DNA of 36,479 nt from Thermoplasmata archaeon (lineage in GTDB: Archaea > Thermoplasmatota > Thermoplasmata > Lutacidiplasmatales > UBA184): contig JASHSU010000121.1 of assembly GCA_030038605.1 (NCBI GenBank), positions 1-36,479 on the forward strand, read 5' to 3'. The notes under the pieces were generated by a model that was not told where the DNA came from, made no database searches, and saw nothing but the letters and a program-made list of their open reading frames with translations. Both the position numbers and the translations under genes were made by a program. Shown in pieces: positions 26,310-35,115 of the stretch. Every line of letters starts with the position of its first letter. Within the stretch, counting starts at the first letter, position 1.

Positions 26310-27052
26310 CGGACCGCTGGCGAGTGTTCGCCAACCTGGCGACCCTGGCCAACGCGGTGCTGGGCGTCGGAGCCGTCCTCTACATCCTCGGTGGCAACAA
26401 GCTCTGGGCGATGCTGTTGATCGCTTCCGCGATCGGGTTCGACGGCCTCGACGGGATGATGGCCCGACGGAGCACGGCGCCGCGCACGTCGTTCGGCCGG
26501 GTCGCGGACTCCGTCGCCGACGCGACGACGTTCGGCGTGGCCCCGGCGTTCCTCATCGCCGTGCACACGTCCAACGTCGGCACGTGGCAGCCGTGGGCGA
26601 CGTACGCGGTGGTCCTGGCCGGCGCCTATCTTGCCGCGGCGGTCGCCCGGCTGGTCTACTTCACGGCCCGCGCCTACCAGCGGAGCGATTTCCTCGGCGT
26701 GCCCACCCCACAGAGCGCGCTCGCCGTCATCGTCGCGATCCTCTTCCACGACACCCCGGCGTTCCAGTCGGTCCAGCCGATCGGCCTCCTCGTCGGGACC
26801 GCCGCGCTCGCCGTCCTGATGGTCGTCCCAATCCCGTACCCGAAGATCCGTCGCGGCGCTCCCCTCCGTCTCCCGATGGCCGTCACCGCCGTCGCGGCCG
26901 CCGTCGCCCTGACCGTCCTGCAGTTCCGCCCCGCGACCGGCACCCCGCTCTACACCCTCGCCCTCATCGCCTCGTACGTGCTGCTGGTCGGCGTGGCCGT
27001 CTACTACGTGATCGGGCCGTTCACCGTCCGCCGGGAGGCTCCGGCCCACTGA
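26306..27052 (+). CDS. pssA: CDP-alcohol phosphatidyltransferase (probable archaetidylserine synthase)
   Basis: DGLDGMMARRSTAPRTSFGRVADSVADATTFG (CDP-OH-P motif); multiple TM helices; overlaps the psd stop (GTGA). Confidence 0.9.
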   Translation: MTDRWRVFANLATLANAVLGVGAVLYILGGNKLWAMLLIASAIGFDGLDGMMARRSTAPRTSFGRVADSVADATTFGVAPAFLIAVHTSNVGTWQPWATYAVVLAGAYLAAAVARLVYFTARAYQRSDFLGVPTPQSALAVIVAILFHDTPAFQSVQPIGLLVGTAALAVLMVVPIPYPKIRRGAPLRLPMAVTAVAAAVALTVLQFRPATGTPLYTLALIASYVLLVGVAVYYVIGPFTVRREAPAH

Positions 27053-27056
27053 TCCG

Positions 27057-27452
27057 ATGGCCCGCCGACGAACCCTGCACCGCGCCGGACTTTCCCGACG
27101 CGAGGCGCTCCTGTTCGAGGCCGGCGTCAAGCTCGGCGGCGTGTTCCATCAGTACCTCGGCGTACCCGTCACGCCCCGAACGGCCCCCGGCCTTGCACGG
27201 ACGATCGAGGCGGCCGTCGGACTGCAGCCGTACGTCGACGCTGTCCGGGTCCGTATCGACCCCCGCCGCGGGGGGCCGGCCGGACGGGGCCGCTTCGCCT
27301 ACCACTACCTGGTGGCGGAGATGCTGGACGTCCGCGTGCGACTGGTCGACGGCGACGTCGCGGTGACCGCGCGCCTGGCCCACCGGCCGGACCTGCGGTA
27401 CCCGCTCATGAGCGTGGAGGCCGTTCGGCCGACCCGCACCGGGCGCGCCTAG
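27057..27452 (+). CDS. mptD: Archaeal dihydroneopterin aldolase
   Basis: LSRREALLFEAGVKLGGVFHQYLGVPVTPRTAPGLARTIEAAVGLQPYVDAV matches the MptD family pattern. Confidence 0.85.
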   Translation: MARRRTLHRAGLSRREALLFEAGVKLGGVFHQYLGVPVTPRTAPGLARTIEAAVGLQPYVDAVRVRIDPRRGGPAGRGRFAYHYLVAEMLDVRVRLVDGDVAVTARLAHRPDLRYPLMSVEAVRPTRTGRA

Positions 27453-28582
27453 ACCCGTGACGCGATCGGGACGTAGGGCAGGTCGACCGGTCCGATGTAC
27501 TTGGCCGTCGGCCGGATGAGCCGAAGGTCCTGGTACTCCTCGAGGACGTGGGCGGTCCAGCCCGCGACCCGGCTCGCCGCGAAGACCGGGGTGAACAGGT
27601 CGTGCGGGATCCCCATGAGGCTGTAGACCGAGCCCGAGTACAGGTCGACGTTCGGGTAGAGCCCCTTCTCCTGGTGGACGACCCGCTCGACGACCCGGAG
27701 CAGCTCGTAGTAGTGCAGGTCCCCCTTCGCCTCGCCGATCCGACGCGACCACTCGCGCAGGATCGTCGCCCGGGGGTCCTCGACCTTGTAGACCCGGTGC
27801 CCGAACCCCATGATCCGTTCGTGACGGGCGAGCTTCGCCTTCACGACCTCCTCGGCCCGATCCGGGGCGCCGATCTCGTCCAGGAGCTCCATCACCCGCT
27901 CGTTGGCGCCGCCGTGCAGCGGTCCCTTGAGCGTACCGACCGCGCTCGTGACGGCGCTGTAGAGGTCGGAGAGCGTGGAGGCGGTCACGCGGGCGGCGAA
28001 CGTCGAGGCGTTCAGCTCGTGGTCCGCGTGCAGGATGAGCGCGACATCCATCGCGCGGGACTCGAGCTCGGTCGGCTCGCGGTTGAGCAGCGCGTAGAGG
28101 AGGTACGCGGCGTGGGAGAGCGCCGGCCGGGACTCGAGCGGCGGCAGGCCGGCCCGGCGGCGGTGGAACTGTCCGAGGATCGACGGGAGGGCCGCCGTGA
28201 GACGTTGGGCGCCTCCGATCGAGCTCGCACCGGGCCGGCTCTCGTCCGGCTCGAAGAGGGAGAGCTCGCTGACGGCGGTGCGGAGCACGTCGATCGGCGC
28301 GGCCGTGGACGGCATCGCGTCGAGACGGGCGACCATCGCGTCGGGCAGGGTCCGCAGCTCGGTCAGGCGGTGACGCAGCGCCGCGAGCTGGTCGGACGTC
28401 GGCAGCCGGCCATACCAGAGCAGGTAGGCCGTCTCTTCGAACGACGAGTGCGCGGCCAGGTCCCGGATGTCGTACCCCTCGTAGATCAGGCGGCCTTCCT
28501 TGCCGTCGATGAAGCAGAGGTGCGACTCGAGCGCGACGACGTCCTGGAGGCCGCGCTGGACCTCTTCGGTGGGACTCGGCAT
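27449..28582 (-). CDS. gltA: Citrate synthase
   Basis: GPLHGGANERVMELLDEIG, MGFGHRVYKVEDPRA, NVDLYSGSVYSLMGIPHDLFTPVFAASRVAGWTAHVLEE. Confidence 0.97.
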   Translation of the reverse strand: MPSPTEEVQRGLQDVVALESHLCFIDGKEGRLIYEGYDIRDLAAHSSFEETAYLLWYGRLPTSDQLAALRHRLTELRTLPDAMVARLDAMPSTAAPIDVLRTAVSELSLFEPDESRPGASSIGGAQRLTAALPSILGQFHRRRAGLPPLESRPALSHAAYLLYALLNREPTELESRAMDVALILHADHELNASTFAARVTASTLSDLYSAVTSAVGTLKGPLHGGANERVMELLDEIGAPDRAEEVVKAKLARHERIMGFGHRVYKVEDPRATILREWSRRIGEAKGDLHYYELLRVVERVVHQEKGLYPNVDLYSGSVYSLMGIPHDLFTPVFAASRVAGWTAHVLEEYQDLRLIRPTAKYIGPVDLPYVPIASRV

Positions 28583-28618
28583 TCCTTCCGAACCGGAGGG
28601 CGCGAGACGGGTGTCCCC

Positions 28619-30037
28619 TTAATGGGTTTTCGCGGCGGCGACGGATTCCGGAGCCCGGCGCGGCTCCGGTGCGGCCACGTCGGGCGCGGGGGCGGTCGGG
28701 GGCCCGGCCCGCGCGTACTTCCGACGGGCGTACGCCACCGAGGCCGCCGTCCAGATCGGCAACGAGGCGAGGAGCGCGCCGGCGGAGACGAGGAACACGA
28801 GCCGGAAGCTCCCGAACGAGGCCAGCACCGCGGAGAGACCGGCGCCCGCCACGGCGGCGGCGCCACCGAGGGCGCTGCTGACCCCGAGCAGGCTGCCCGC
28901 GTCCCGGTGCTCGAGCCCCCGGAACAGCATGAGCGAGCTCGCCGTGGTGTAGGCGGCGATCGCCGCCCCCAGGAGCCCGAACGTGAGCACGTTCTCCGCG
29001 AAGGCGCCGCTCCGGGCGGCGATGTAGAAGGTGAACCCGGCCGTGGCGAGGTAGCCGACCGCTCGCACGTACGTCGCCCACTGGACCAGGCGGTCCGAGC
29101 CGAATCGGCTGACCATCCCTCCGGAGAGCGGGAAGAGGAGCATCTGGGCGAAACTGTTGGCGAAATTGACGAGGAAGATGGCCGAGGCGGCCAGCCCGAC
29201 CGAGACCAGGTACGGGGTGTACGAGATGTTGTACAGGTTGGAGGCGAGGTTGAACAGGAACGTGGCGGCGAAGATGAGGGGCAGTTCGTGGTGGAGCTCC
29301 TCCCGGGCCCAGCGTCGGAAGCGGGCCAGGGCGCCGGCCCGGAGGTTCGGCCGTCGGGGGAAGAACGGGATGGCGATGTGAAACGAGGCGGAGACACGGA
29401 TCCGCGAGAGCAGGCTCTCCGGGTGACGGGCGACCTGGGCCGTCGTCAGGTTCCGCGGCGGATCCTTGACCCCGAACCAGAGGGCGAGGGCGCTGGCCGC
29501 GGCGAGTCCCGCGAGCAGGTACAGGAGGGAGAGCAGGGCGTCGTTCGCGAGGGTCCAGAAGTAGCCGATGAGCACCCCGAGGACGGAGCCGATGATGCTC
29601 ATCTCCTGGAACGAGGCGTAGGCGTTGGCCCGTTCGTTCTCGGTGAATTTCTCCAGGATGAGCAGGTTGGAGGCGCTCGCCCCGGCCGGCGCGATGAGAC
29701 CGACCACGGTGTAGATGGCGAACAGGGCCCCCAGTGTGTGGACGAACGCGAGCAGCAGGTAGAGGGCGGCGTAGCCGCCGAAGTTGATCGCCAGGAACAG
29801 CCGACGGGCCGGGTACCGGTCCGACAGGTGGCCCCAGACGACGCTGGAGAGGATCACCGCGGCGTTGAACAGGGTCGCGGCGAGCGCGACGTCCGTCCAG
29901 GTCTCGTGGAGGACGATCAGGATCAGGAGCGGCAGGACGACGCCGAAGCCGGACGTGGCGGCGTTGATGGGGATGAACCCGGCCAGCCAGGGGCGCGCGA
30001 CCAGCCGCCGCGGCCAGGTACGCAACGACAGTACCAT
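28619..30037 (-). CDS. MFS transporter
   Basis: About 12 hydrophobic segments, SDRYPARRLFLAINFGGYAALY loop; start chosen at MVLSLRTWP. Confidence 0.88.
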   Translation of the reverse strand: MVLSLRTWPRRLVARPWLAGFIPINAATSGFGVVLPLLILIVLHETWTDVALAATLFNAAVILSSVVWGHLSDRYPARRLFLAINFGGYAALYLLLAFVHTLGALFAIYTVVGLIAPAGASASNLLILEKFTENERANAYASFQEMSIIGSVLGVLIGYFWTLANDALLSLLYLLAGLAAASALALWFGVKDPPRNLTTAQVARHPESLLSRIRVSASFHIAIPFFPRRPNLRAGALARFRRWAREELHHELPLIFAATFLFNLASNLYNISYTPYLVSVGLAASAIFLVNFANSFAQMLLFPLSGGMVSRFGSDRLVQWATYVRAVGYLATAGFTFYIAARSGAFAENVLTFGLLGAAIAAYTTASSLMLFRGLEHRDAGSLLGVSSALGGAAAVAGAGLSAVLASFGSFRLVFLVSAGALLASLPIWTAASVAYARRKYARAGPPTAPAPDVAAPEPRRAPESVAAAKTH

Positions 30038-30064
30038 CGGTGGACGTCGCGTCGAGAAGGTCCG

Positions 30065-30073
30065 TATTAAAAT
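30065..30073 (-). promoter_or_regulatory. Putative TATA element for the MFS gene
   Basis: Reverse strand ATTTTAATA ~30 nt upstream of the start codon. Confidence 0.5.
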
Positions 30074-30153
30074 CAGGTCGAGTCCACTGGACACGCTCCG
30101 GGCGTCGCGCGCCGCCCTTCCGGCGGAGAACCGGCGTCGCCTGCCGGACAACC

Positions 30154-30161
30154 CTTATAAG
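30154..30161 (+). promoter_or_regulatory. Putative TATA element for the stand-alone Lrp/AsnC RAM-domain gene
   Basis: cttataag ~40 nt upstream of the GTG at 30200. Confidence 0.5.
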
Positions 30162-30199
30162 CAAAGGCGGTTCCTCGACCCCCCGAGGCGACTTCTGGC

Positions 30200-30433
30200 G
30201 TGGCGATCGGCTTCGTCCTCATCAGCACCGCTCCCGCGAAGGAGCATGAAGTCTACACGGAGCTCCTCCGCGTGAAAGGGATCGTCGAGCTGCACCCCCT
30301 GTTCGGGGAGTATGACCTGATCGCCAAAGTCGAGGCGGAGGACTTCAACGCCCTGGGTCAGCTCGTGGTCGACAAGATCCGCTCGGTCCCCGGGGTCATC
30401 GACACCAAGACGCTCACCGGCATCAAGTTCTGA
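30200..30433 (+). CDS. Stand-alone Lrp/AsnC ligand-binding (RAM) domain protein
   Basis: MAIGFVLISTAPAKEHEVYTELLRVKGIVELHPLFGEYDLIAKVEAEDFNALGQLVVDKIRSVPGVIDTKTLTGIKF; no HTH. Confidence 0.92.
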   Translation: MAIGFVLISTAPAKEHEVYTELLRVKGIVELHPLFGEYDLIAKVEAEDFNALGQLVVDKIRSVPGVIDTKTLTGIKF

Positions 30434-30443
30434 AAGGTCTCAC

Positions 30444-30773
30444 ATGCTCGAACTCGTGGCAACCTCGGTCAACATCGACATCTGGGCGTTCCTGGCCATC
30501 CTCCTGCTGGTGTTCGGCCTCTTCCTCATCCTCGCCGGGATCTTCACGGCCTACTTCGGGAGCGGCAAGAGCCGCACCATCGGCGTCGTCCTGCTCGTCG
30601 TCGGGCTGGTCGTGGGCCTGCTGGTCGGCTACCTCTACTCGGCCGGAACCTTCGGGAACCACGCCCACCAGCTGGGCAACCTGCTGCTCGAGTCGTTCCT
30701 GGTCATCGTCGCCGCGGTCATCGGCGCCTTGGTCGCGATCGGGATCTTCCTGGTCGCCATCATGAAGTCCTAG
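30444..30773 (+). CDS. Small multi-pass membrane protein, hypothetical
   Basis: Three hydrophobic segments (FLAILLLVFGLFLILAGIF; TIGVVLLVVGLVVGLLVGYLY; FLVIVAAVIGALVAIGIFLVAI). Confidence 0.7.
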   Translation: MLELVATSVNIDIWAFLAILLLVFGLFLILAGIFTAYFGSGKSRTIGVVLLVVGLVVGLLVGYLYSAGTFGNHAHQLGNLLLESFLVIVAAVIGALVAIGIFLVAIMKS

Positions 30774-30790
30774 GCGCCCGGTAGGAACCC

Positions 30791-31630
30791 GTGGCCCCCC
30801 GTGCGGGCCGACTCCGAACCCGGGGTCTCGTCACGCTGACGTCCGACCTGGGGTGGGCCTATGCCGCCCAGATGAAGGGGGCGCTCCTCCGGGCGGCCCC
30901 CTCCCTGACCCTCGTCGACCTGACCCACGACCTGCCCCGACACCGCATTCCGGAGGCGGCGTTCGTCCTGCGGGCGATGGCCACCAGCTTTCCACCGGGT
31001 ACCGTTCACGTCGCGGTCGTCGACCCCGGCGTCGGGGGACGCCGGGCCCCGATCGCCGTACGGTGCGGGGACGGCTCGGTGCTCATCGGTCCGGACAACG
31101 GCGTGCTGGGACCCTTGGCGACCCGACTGGGCCGGCCGGTGGGGTATCGTATCGACCCGGGGCGGCTTGCGGGTCCGGGCCGGGTCGGGACGACCTTCGA
31201 CGGACGCGACCTGTTCGCTCCGGCGGCCGCCCGTATCGCCTCCGGCACCCCCCTCGAGCGCCTGGGCCGTCGGGCGGAGTTCTCCCAGGGCTCTCTGCCC
31301 GAGCCCCACCGCTCGGGTGACCGGCTGGCGGGTGAGGTCGTCCACGTCGACCATTTCGGGAATCTCATCACGAACGTGCCCACGGCCTGGGTGGCGACGA
31401 CGGCGCCCGCGGTGCACGTCGCGGTCGGGCGAGGTCGGCGCCGCGCGGTCCGCTGGGTCGTCTCGTACGAGGAGCTCGGACGGGGTCGGCTGGGCGCCCT
31501 GGGCTCGAGCTTCGGTACGGTCGAGATCGCGGTCGCCGAAGGGAACGCCGCCCGCCGACTGCGGGCGACCACCGGGACCCCGGTCCGCCTCGGGGGCCGG
31601 GGGCGGCCGCCCGGCCAACCGCGAGCGTGA
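30791..31630 (+). CDS. S-adenosyl-L-methionine hydroxide adenosyltransferase (DUF62 family)
   Basis: LVTLTSDLGWAYAAQMKGALLRAAPSLTLVDLTHDLPRH, VVDPGVGGRRAPIAVRCGDGSVLIGPDNGVLGPLA, VVHVDHFGNLITNVP. Confidence 0.92.
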   Translation: MAPRAGRLRTRGLVTLTSDLGWAYAAQMKGALLRAAPSLTLVDLTHDLPRHRIPEAAFVLRAMATSFPPGTVHVAVVDPGVGGRRAPIAVRCGDGSVLIGPDNGVLGPLATRLGRPVGYRIDPGRLAGPGRVGTTFDGRDLFAPAAARIASGTPLERLGRRAEFSQGSLPEPHRSGDRLAGEVVHVDHFGNLITNVPTAWVATTAPAVHVAVGRGRRRAVRWVVSYEELGRGRLGALGSSFGTVEIAVAEGNAARRLRATTGTPVRLGGRGRPPGQPRA

Positions 31631-31690
31631 TTAGCGTGTCCCGTCTCGGCCGCGGACACCGGCTCCGGGACCCCGGAGCCGGCGACTGAG

Positions 31691-32854
31691 ATGGCGAAGC
31701 GCGATTACTACGAGGTGCTCGGCGTCCCGCGGACCGCCTCCGCGGACGAGATCAAGAGCGCCTACCGACGCTTGGCCCGTCAGTACCATCCGGACGTCGC
31801 CAAGGAGAACCCGAAGGTCGCCGAGGAGCGGTTCAAGGAACTCTCGGAGGCGTACGAGGTCCTCGCCAACCCCGAGACCCGACAGCGGTACGACCAACGC
31901 GGCTTCGACGCGGTCGAGCCGAACTTCGGCCCCGGTGGCTTCGGCTGGCAGAACTTCACGCACCAGGGCGACCTCGAGGACCTGTTCGCGTCCAACCCGT
32001 TCTTCCAGCAGCTGTTCGAGAACCTGGGGGGCGGGTTCGGGGGAGGGTACGTCGGCGGCGGCCGGCGGACCGCCTTCAGCCGGGGCCGGGACGTCGAGGT
32101 GACCGTCTCGCTACCGTTGACCGCGGCGATCCACGGGGCCAAGCCGCAGGTCAGCGTGCCCCGCGTCGAGGTCTGTCCGGACTGCCACGGGAACGGGGCG
32201 AAGAACGGGACGGCCATCGAGACGTGTCCCGAGTGCCACGGCAGTGGGCAGATCCGCCGGGTGCAGAATCGCGGCCACACCCAGCTCATCTCGATCGCCG
32301 AGTGCCCGCGTTGCGGAGGTACGGGGCAGCGGATCTTGGAACGGTGCCCGACGTGCCACGGTACGGGTCAGCTCAGCTCGGTCGAGCGACTCGAGGTGAG
32401 CGTCCCGCCCGGGATCGAGGACGGTGGGATCCTGCGCGTGCCCGGCCATGGCCTCGCCTCGTCCCAGGGCGGCCGCGCCGGTGACCTGTACGTCCACGTC
32501 TCCTTCGAACCGCACGGAACGTTCCGACGCGACGGGGAGACCGCCTACGGGGAGGCGAGCGTCCCGCTCGGGGTGGCGCTGCTCGGTGGCGAGGTGATGG
32601 TGGAGACGATCGACGGGCGAGCGAGCCTCAAGATCCCCGCCGGCACCCAGCCCGAGACCCAGTTCCGCCTGCGGGGGAACGGCTTCCCCCGGCTCGGTGG
32701 GACCGCCCGCGGCGACCTCATCGTCACCATCCATGTCGACGTGCCCCGCAGCCTCTCCTCGCGCGAGAAGGAACTCCTGCGCGAGGCGCTGCTGCCGGCG
32801 ACGCCCACCGCCGGCCCCCGACGGGACTCCATCTTCCGGCGGCGCAGCTCGTGA
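31691..32854 (+). CDS. dnaJ: Chaperone DnaJ
   Basis: J domain with HPD (QYHPDVAKENPK), Gly/Phe region, four CxxCxGxG repeats. Confidence 0.97.
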   Translation: MAKRDYYEVLGVPRTASADEIKSAYRRLARQYHPDVAKENPKVAEERFKELSEAYEVLANPETRQRYDQRGFDAVEPNFGPGGFGWQNFTHQGDLEDLFASNPFFQQLFENLGGGFGGGYVGGGRRTAFSRGRDVEVTVSLPLTAAIHGAKPQVSVPRVEVCPDCHGNGAKNGTAIETCPECHGSGQIRRVQNRGHTQLISIAECPRCGGTGQRILERCPTCHGTGQLSSVERLEVSVPPGIEDGGILRVPGHGLASSQGGRAGDLYVHVSFEPHGTFRRDGETAYGEASVPLGVALLGGEVMVETIDGRASLKIPAGTQPETQFRLRGNGFPRLGGTARGDLIVTIHVDVPRSLSSREKELLREALLPATPTAGPRRDSIFRRRSS

Positions 32855-33501
32855 CGGCCGGCGACCCCGACGAGGCGGAGGCCCCCGACCAGTACTTCAG
32901 CGCGCGGCCCCGCTCGCCCTCGGCGCGGTCCGAGCAGCGGTTCCTCTACCAGGGAGAACTGCTGGCGTTCCTGGTCGACCGTGGGGTGTTCGCCTCCCAC
33001 GGCCTCGACCCGGGCACCGCCCTGCTCATCGAACACCTGGGCGTCCAGCCGAAGGACCGGGTCCTCGACCTGGGCTGCGGCTGGGGCGCCGTGGGCGTCG
33101 CAGCCGCCCGGTCGGCGCGTCAGGGTCACGTCGTCCTCACGGAGGTCAATCGGCGCGCGGCGCGACTGGCGCGGCTGAACGTCGAGCGGAACCACGCCGA
33201 CAACGCGGAGGTACGGGTCGGCGACCGGTTCGCTCCGGTGGCGGGCGAACGGTTCGACGTGATCGCCACCAACCCGCCCTATCGCGCCGGTCGCCCGCTC
33301 ATTCTGGACGTGCTGCGGGACGCTCCGGACTACCTCACGCCGGCCGGTCGCCTTCTGCTCGTGGGCAAGGGGACTCAGGGGATCCGGTTCTACCAGGAGC
33401 GCTTGGAAGCGGAGTGGCCCGGCTCCGTCGCGGTCCTCGGGCGAGGGTCCGGCTACCGGGTCGTCGAGGCCCGTCTTGAGCCAAAGAGGCGGAAGCCGTA
33501 G
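32851..33501 (+). CDS. Class I SAM-dependent methyltransferase (RsmC-like)
   Basis: VLDLGCGWGAVGVAAARSARQGHVVLTEVNRRAARLARLN and IATNPPYRAGRPLILDVLRDAPDYL; overlaps the dnaJ stop (GTGA). Confidence 0.9.
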   Translation: MTAGDPDEAEAPDQYFSARPRSPSARSEQRFLYQGELLAFLVDRGVFASHGLDPGTALLIEHLGVQPKDRVLDLGCGWGAVGVAAARSARQGHVVLTEVNRRAARLARLNVERNHADNAEVRVGDRFAPVAGERFDVIATNPPYRAGRPLILDVLRDAPDYLTPAGRLLLVGKGTQGIRFYQERLEAEWPGSVAVLGRGSGYRVVEARLEPKRRKP

Positions 33502-34175
33502 AGCCGCCCGATGTGGCGCACGTACTGACCGATCTGTCCGTGGCCGAGCTTGCTCTCCCCGGCGGTCCGGGGCCGGAACTGGATCGGGATCTCGACGATG
33601 GGCCGGGGGCGGCAGCGCACCATGATCTCGAGCCCGATCTTGAACCCCAGCGGCGAGAGGCTCGCCCGGTCGAGAAGGCGACGGTCGAAGGCGAAGAACC
33701 CGGACATCGGGTCCCGGACGGGGACCAGGGGGCGGGCGAGGAGGGTGGCCCCCCGGGAAATGATCCGGCGGGTGAGGCCGAACCCCGGAGCGCTGCCCCC
33801 GGGCATGTAGCGGCTGCCGACGGCGAACTCGGCGCCGCCCCGCGTCACGGCATCGACCAGTGCCGGGATCGCGGACGGAGGATGGCTCCCGTCGGCGTCC
33901 ATCACGACGATCACGTCGCCCCGAGCGAGAGCGAACCCGGCCTGGACCGCGGACGCGAGCCCGAGCTTGCGGCCCCGGTTTCGGACGACGCACTGCACGG
34001 TTCCGTGCAGCGACTCGACGTAGGCGGCCGTACCGTCCGGGGAACCGTCATCGACGACGACGAGCTCGCTGGGCAGGTCATGGAGCGCCGTGCACAGCTC
34101 CGGATACAGGACCTCGAGGGAGGCCCGCTCGTTGTAGGTCGGGACGACCACCGAGACCCGCGGGTCGGACGGCAC
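33453..34175 (-). CDS. Polyprenol/dolichol-phosphate mannosyltransferase-like GT2 glycosyltransferase
   Basis: VSVVVPTYNERASLEVLYPEL, VVDDGSPDGTAAYVESL, VMDADGSHPPSAIPALVDAV. Confidence 0.92.
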   Translation of the reverse strand: MPSDPRVSVVVPTYNERASLEVLYPELCTALHDLPSELVVVDDGSPDGTAAYVESLHGTVQCVVRNRGRKLGLASAVQAGFALARGDVIVVMDADGSHPPSAIPALVDAVTRGGAEFAVGSRYMPGGSAPGFGLTRRIISRGATLLARPLVPVRDPMSGFFAFDRRLLDRASLSPLGFKIGLEIMVRCRPRPIVEIPIQFRPRTAGESKLGHGQIGQYVRHIGRLYGFRLFGSRRASTTR

Positions 34176-34367
34176 GTCGAGGTGGACGGCGGCCGGTTAC
34201 ATACGACTTGGCCGGTTCGGACCGTCGGGCCTCCTTCGGCGTCCGCCGCCTCGGCGGCTCGCCGAAGCGCTTAAGAAGGGCGGCTTTCTCGGCGCCCGCA
34301 CCCTCGGACCGGGGGTCGTTCGACGGCCGTTCGGTCGTCCCTCCTTTGGTCCGGGCCCCCTCGGAGA

Positions 34368-35111
34368 GTGAGTCCCGCGCCCAAAGAATCGAAGGACCCC
34401 AAGGCCGAACCGGCCGCGTCCGCACCGCCCGCCGGGGCCGAGCCTTCGACCGAGAAGCCGAAGAAGACGCCGGCCGCCAAGGGCAAGGAATCGAAGGACG
34501 CCAAAGAGGGGAAGGAGCCGAAGGAGGGGAAGGCGAAGGGCAAGGGCCCCGCCGGCGGCAAAACCCCCAAGTTCGTCTCCGACAACCCGAATTTCCGTTA
34601 CATCGTCCGGGTCGTCAACACCGACCTGGACGGCACCCGCCCGACGGCGCTCGCCCTGACCGGGGTCGAGGGGGTCGGGCTCCGCCTCGCCGAGGTCGCC
34701 TGCCAGCTCGCCCACGTGACGCCCGAGGAACGGATCGGCAACCTCCCCGAGGCGACGGTCGAAAGCATCGAGGCGACCCTCGGAGCCCTACCGACCAAGG
34801 TGCCGCTCTGGATGGTCAACCACCGGCGCGAGCCGATCATGGGCGAGACGCTCCACTACATCGGCCCGGACCTGCTCACGCGGCGCCGGGACGACGTCAA
34901 CCAGATGCGGATGGTCCGCAGCTACCGCGGCGTGCGGCACGAACGGGGTCAGAAGGTCCGCGGTCAGCGGACCCGCTCCAACGGCCGCACCGGCATGGCC
35001 GCGGGCGTGCTGAAGAAGGACGCGAAGGCGGCCGCAGCCGCCGCGGGCAAGGAAGAGGCCCCGGCCGCCGCGCCCGCCCCGGCGGCCGCGGCACCGGCCA
35101 AGAAGGCGTAG
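34368..35111 (+). CDS. rpsM: 30S ribosomal protein S13 with long N- and C-terminal Lys/Ala/Pro-rich extensions
   Basis: Core NFRYIVRVVNTDLDGTRPTALALTGVEGVGLRLAEVACQ...RRDDVNQMRMVRSYRGVRHERGQKVRGQRTRSNGRTG; ~70-aa N- and ~35-aa C-terminal extensions. GTG start, uncertain. Confidence 0.93.
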   Translation: MSPAPKESKDPKAEPAASAPPAGAEPSTEKPKKTPAAKGKESKDAKEGKEPKEGKAKGKGPAGGKTPKFVSDNPNFRYIVRVVNTDLDGTRPTALALTGVEGVGLRLAEVACQLAHVTPEERIGNLPEATVESIEATLGALPTKVPLWMVNHRREPIMGETLHYIGPDLLTRRRDDVNQMRMVRSYRGVRHERGQKVRGQRTRSNGRTGMAAGVLKKDAKAAAAAAGKEEAPAAAPAPAAAAPAKKA

Positions 35112-35115
35112 GTCG

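Noticed and set aside
27548-30070. 840-aa + strand ORF
   Set aside because: Antisense shadow of gltA and the MFS gene; low-complexity composition.
27021-30164. 1047-aa - strand ORF
   Set aside because: Out-of-frame, Arg/Pro/Gly-rich shadow overlapping gltA, the MFS gene and mptD, all of which have clear motifs.
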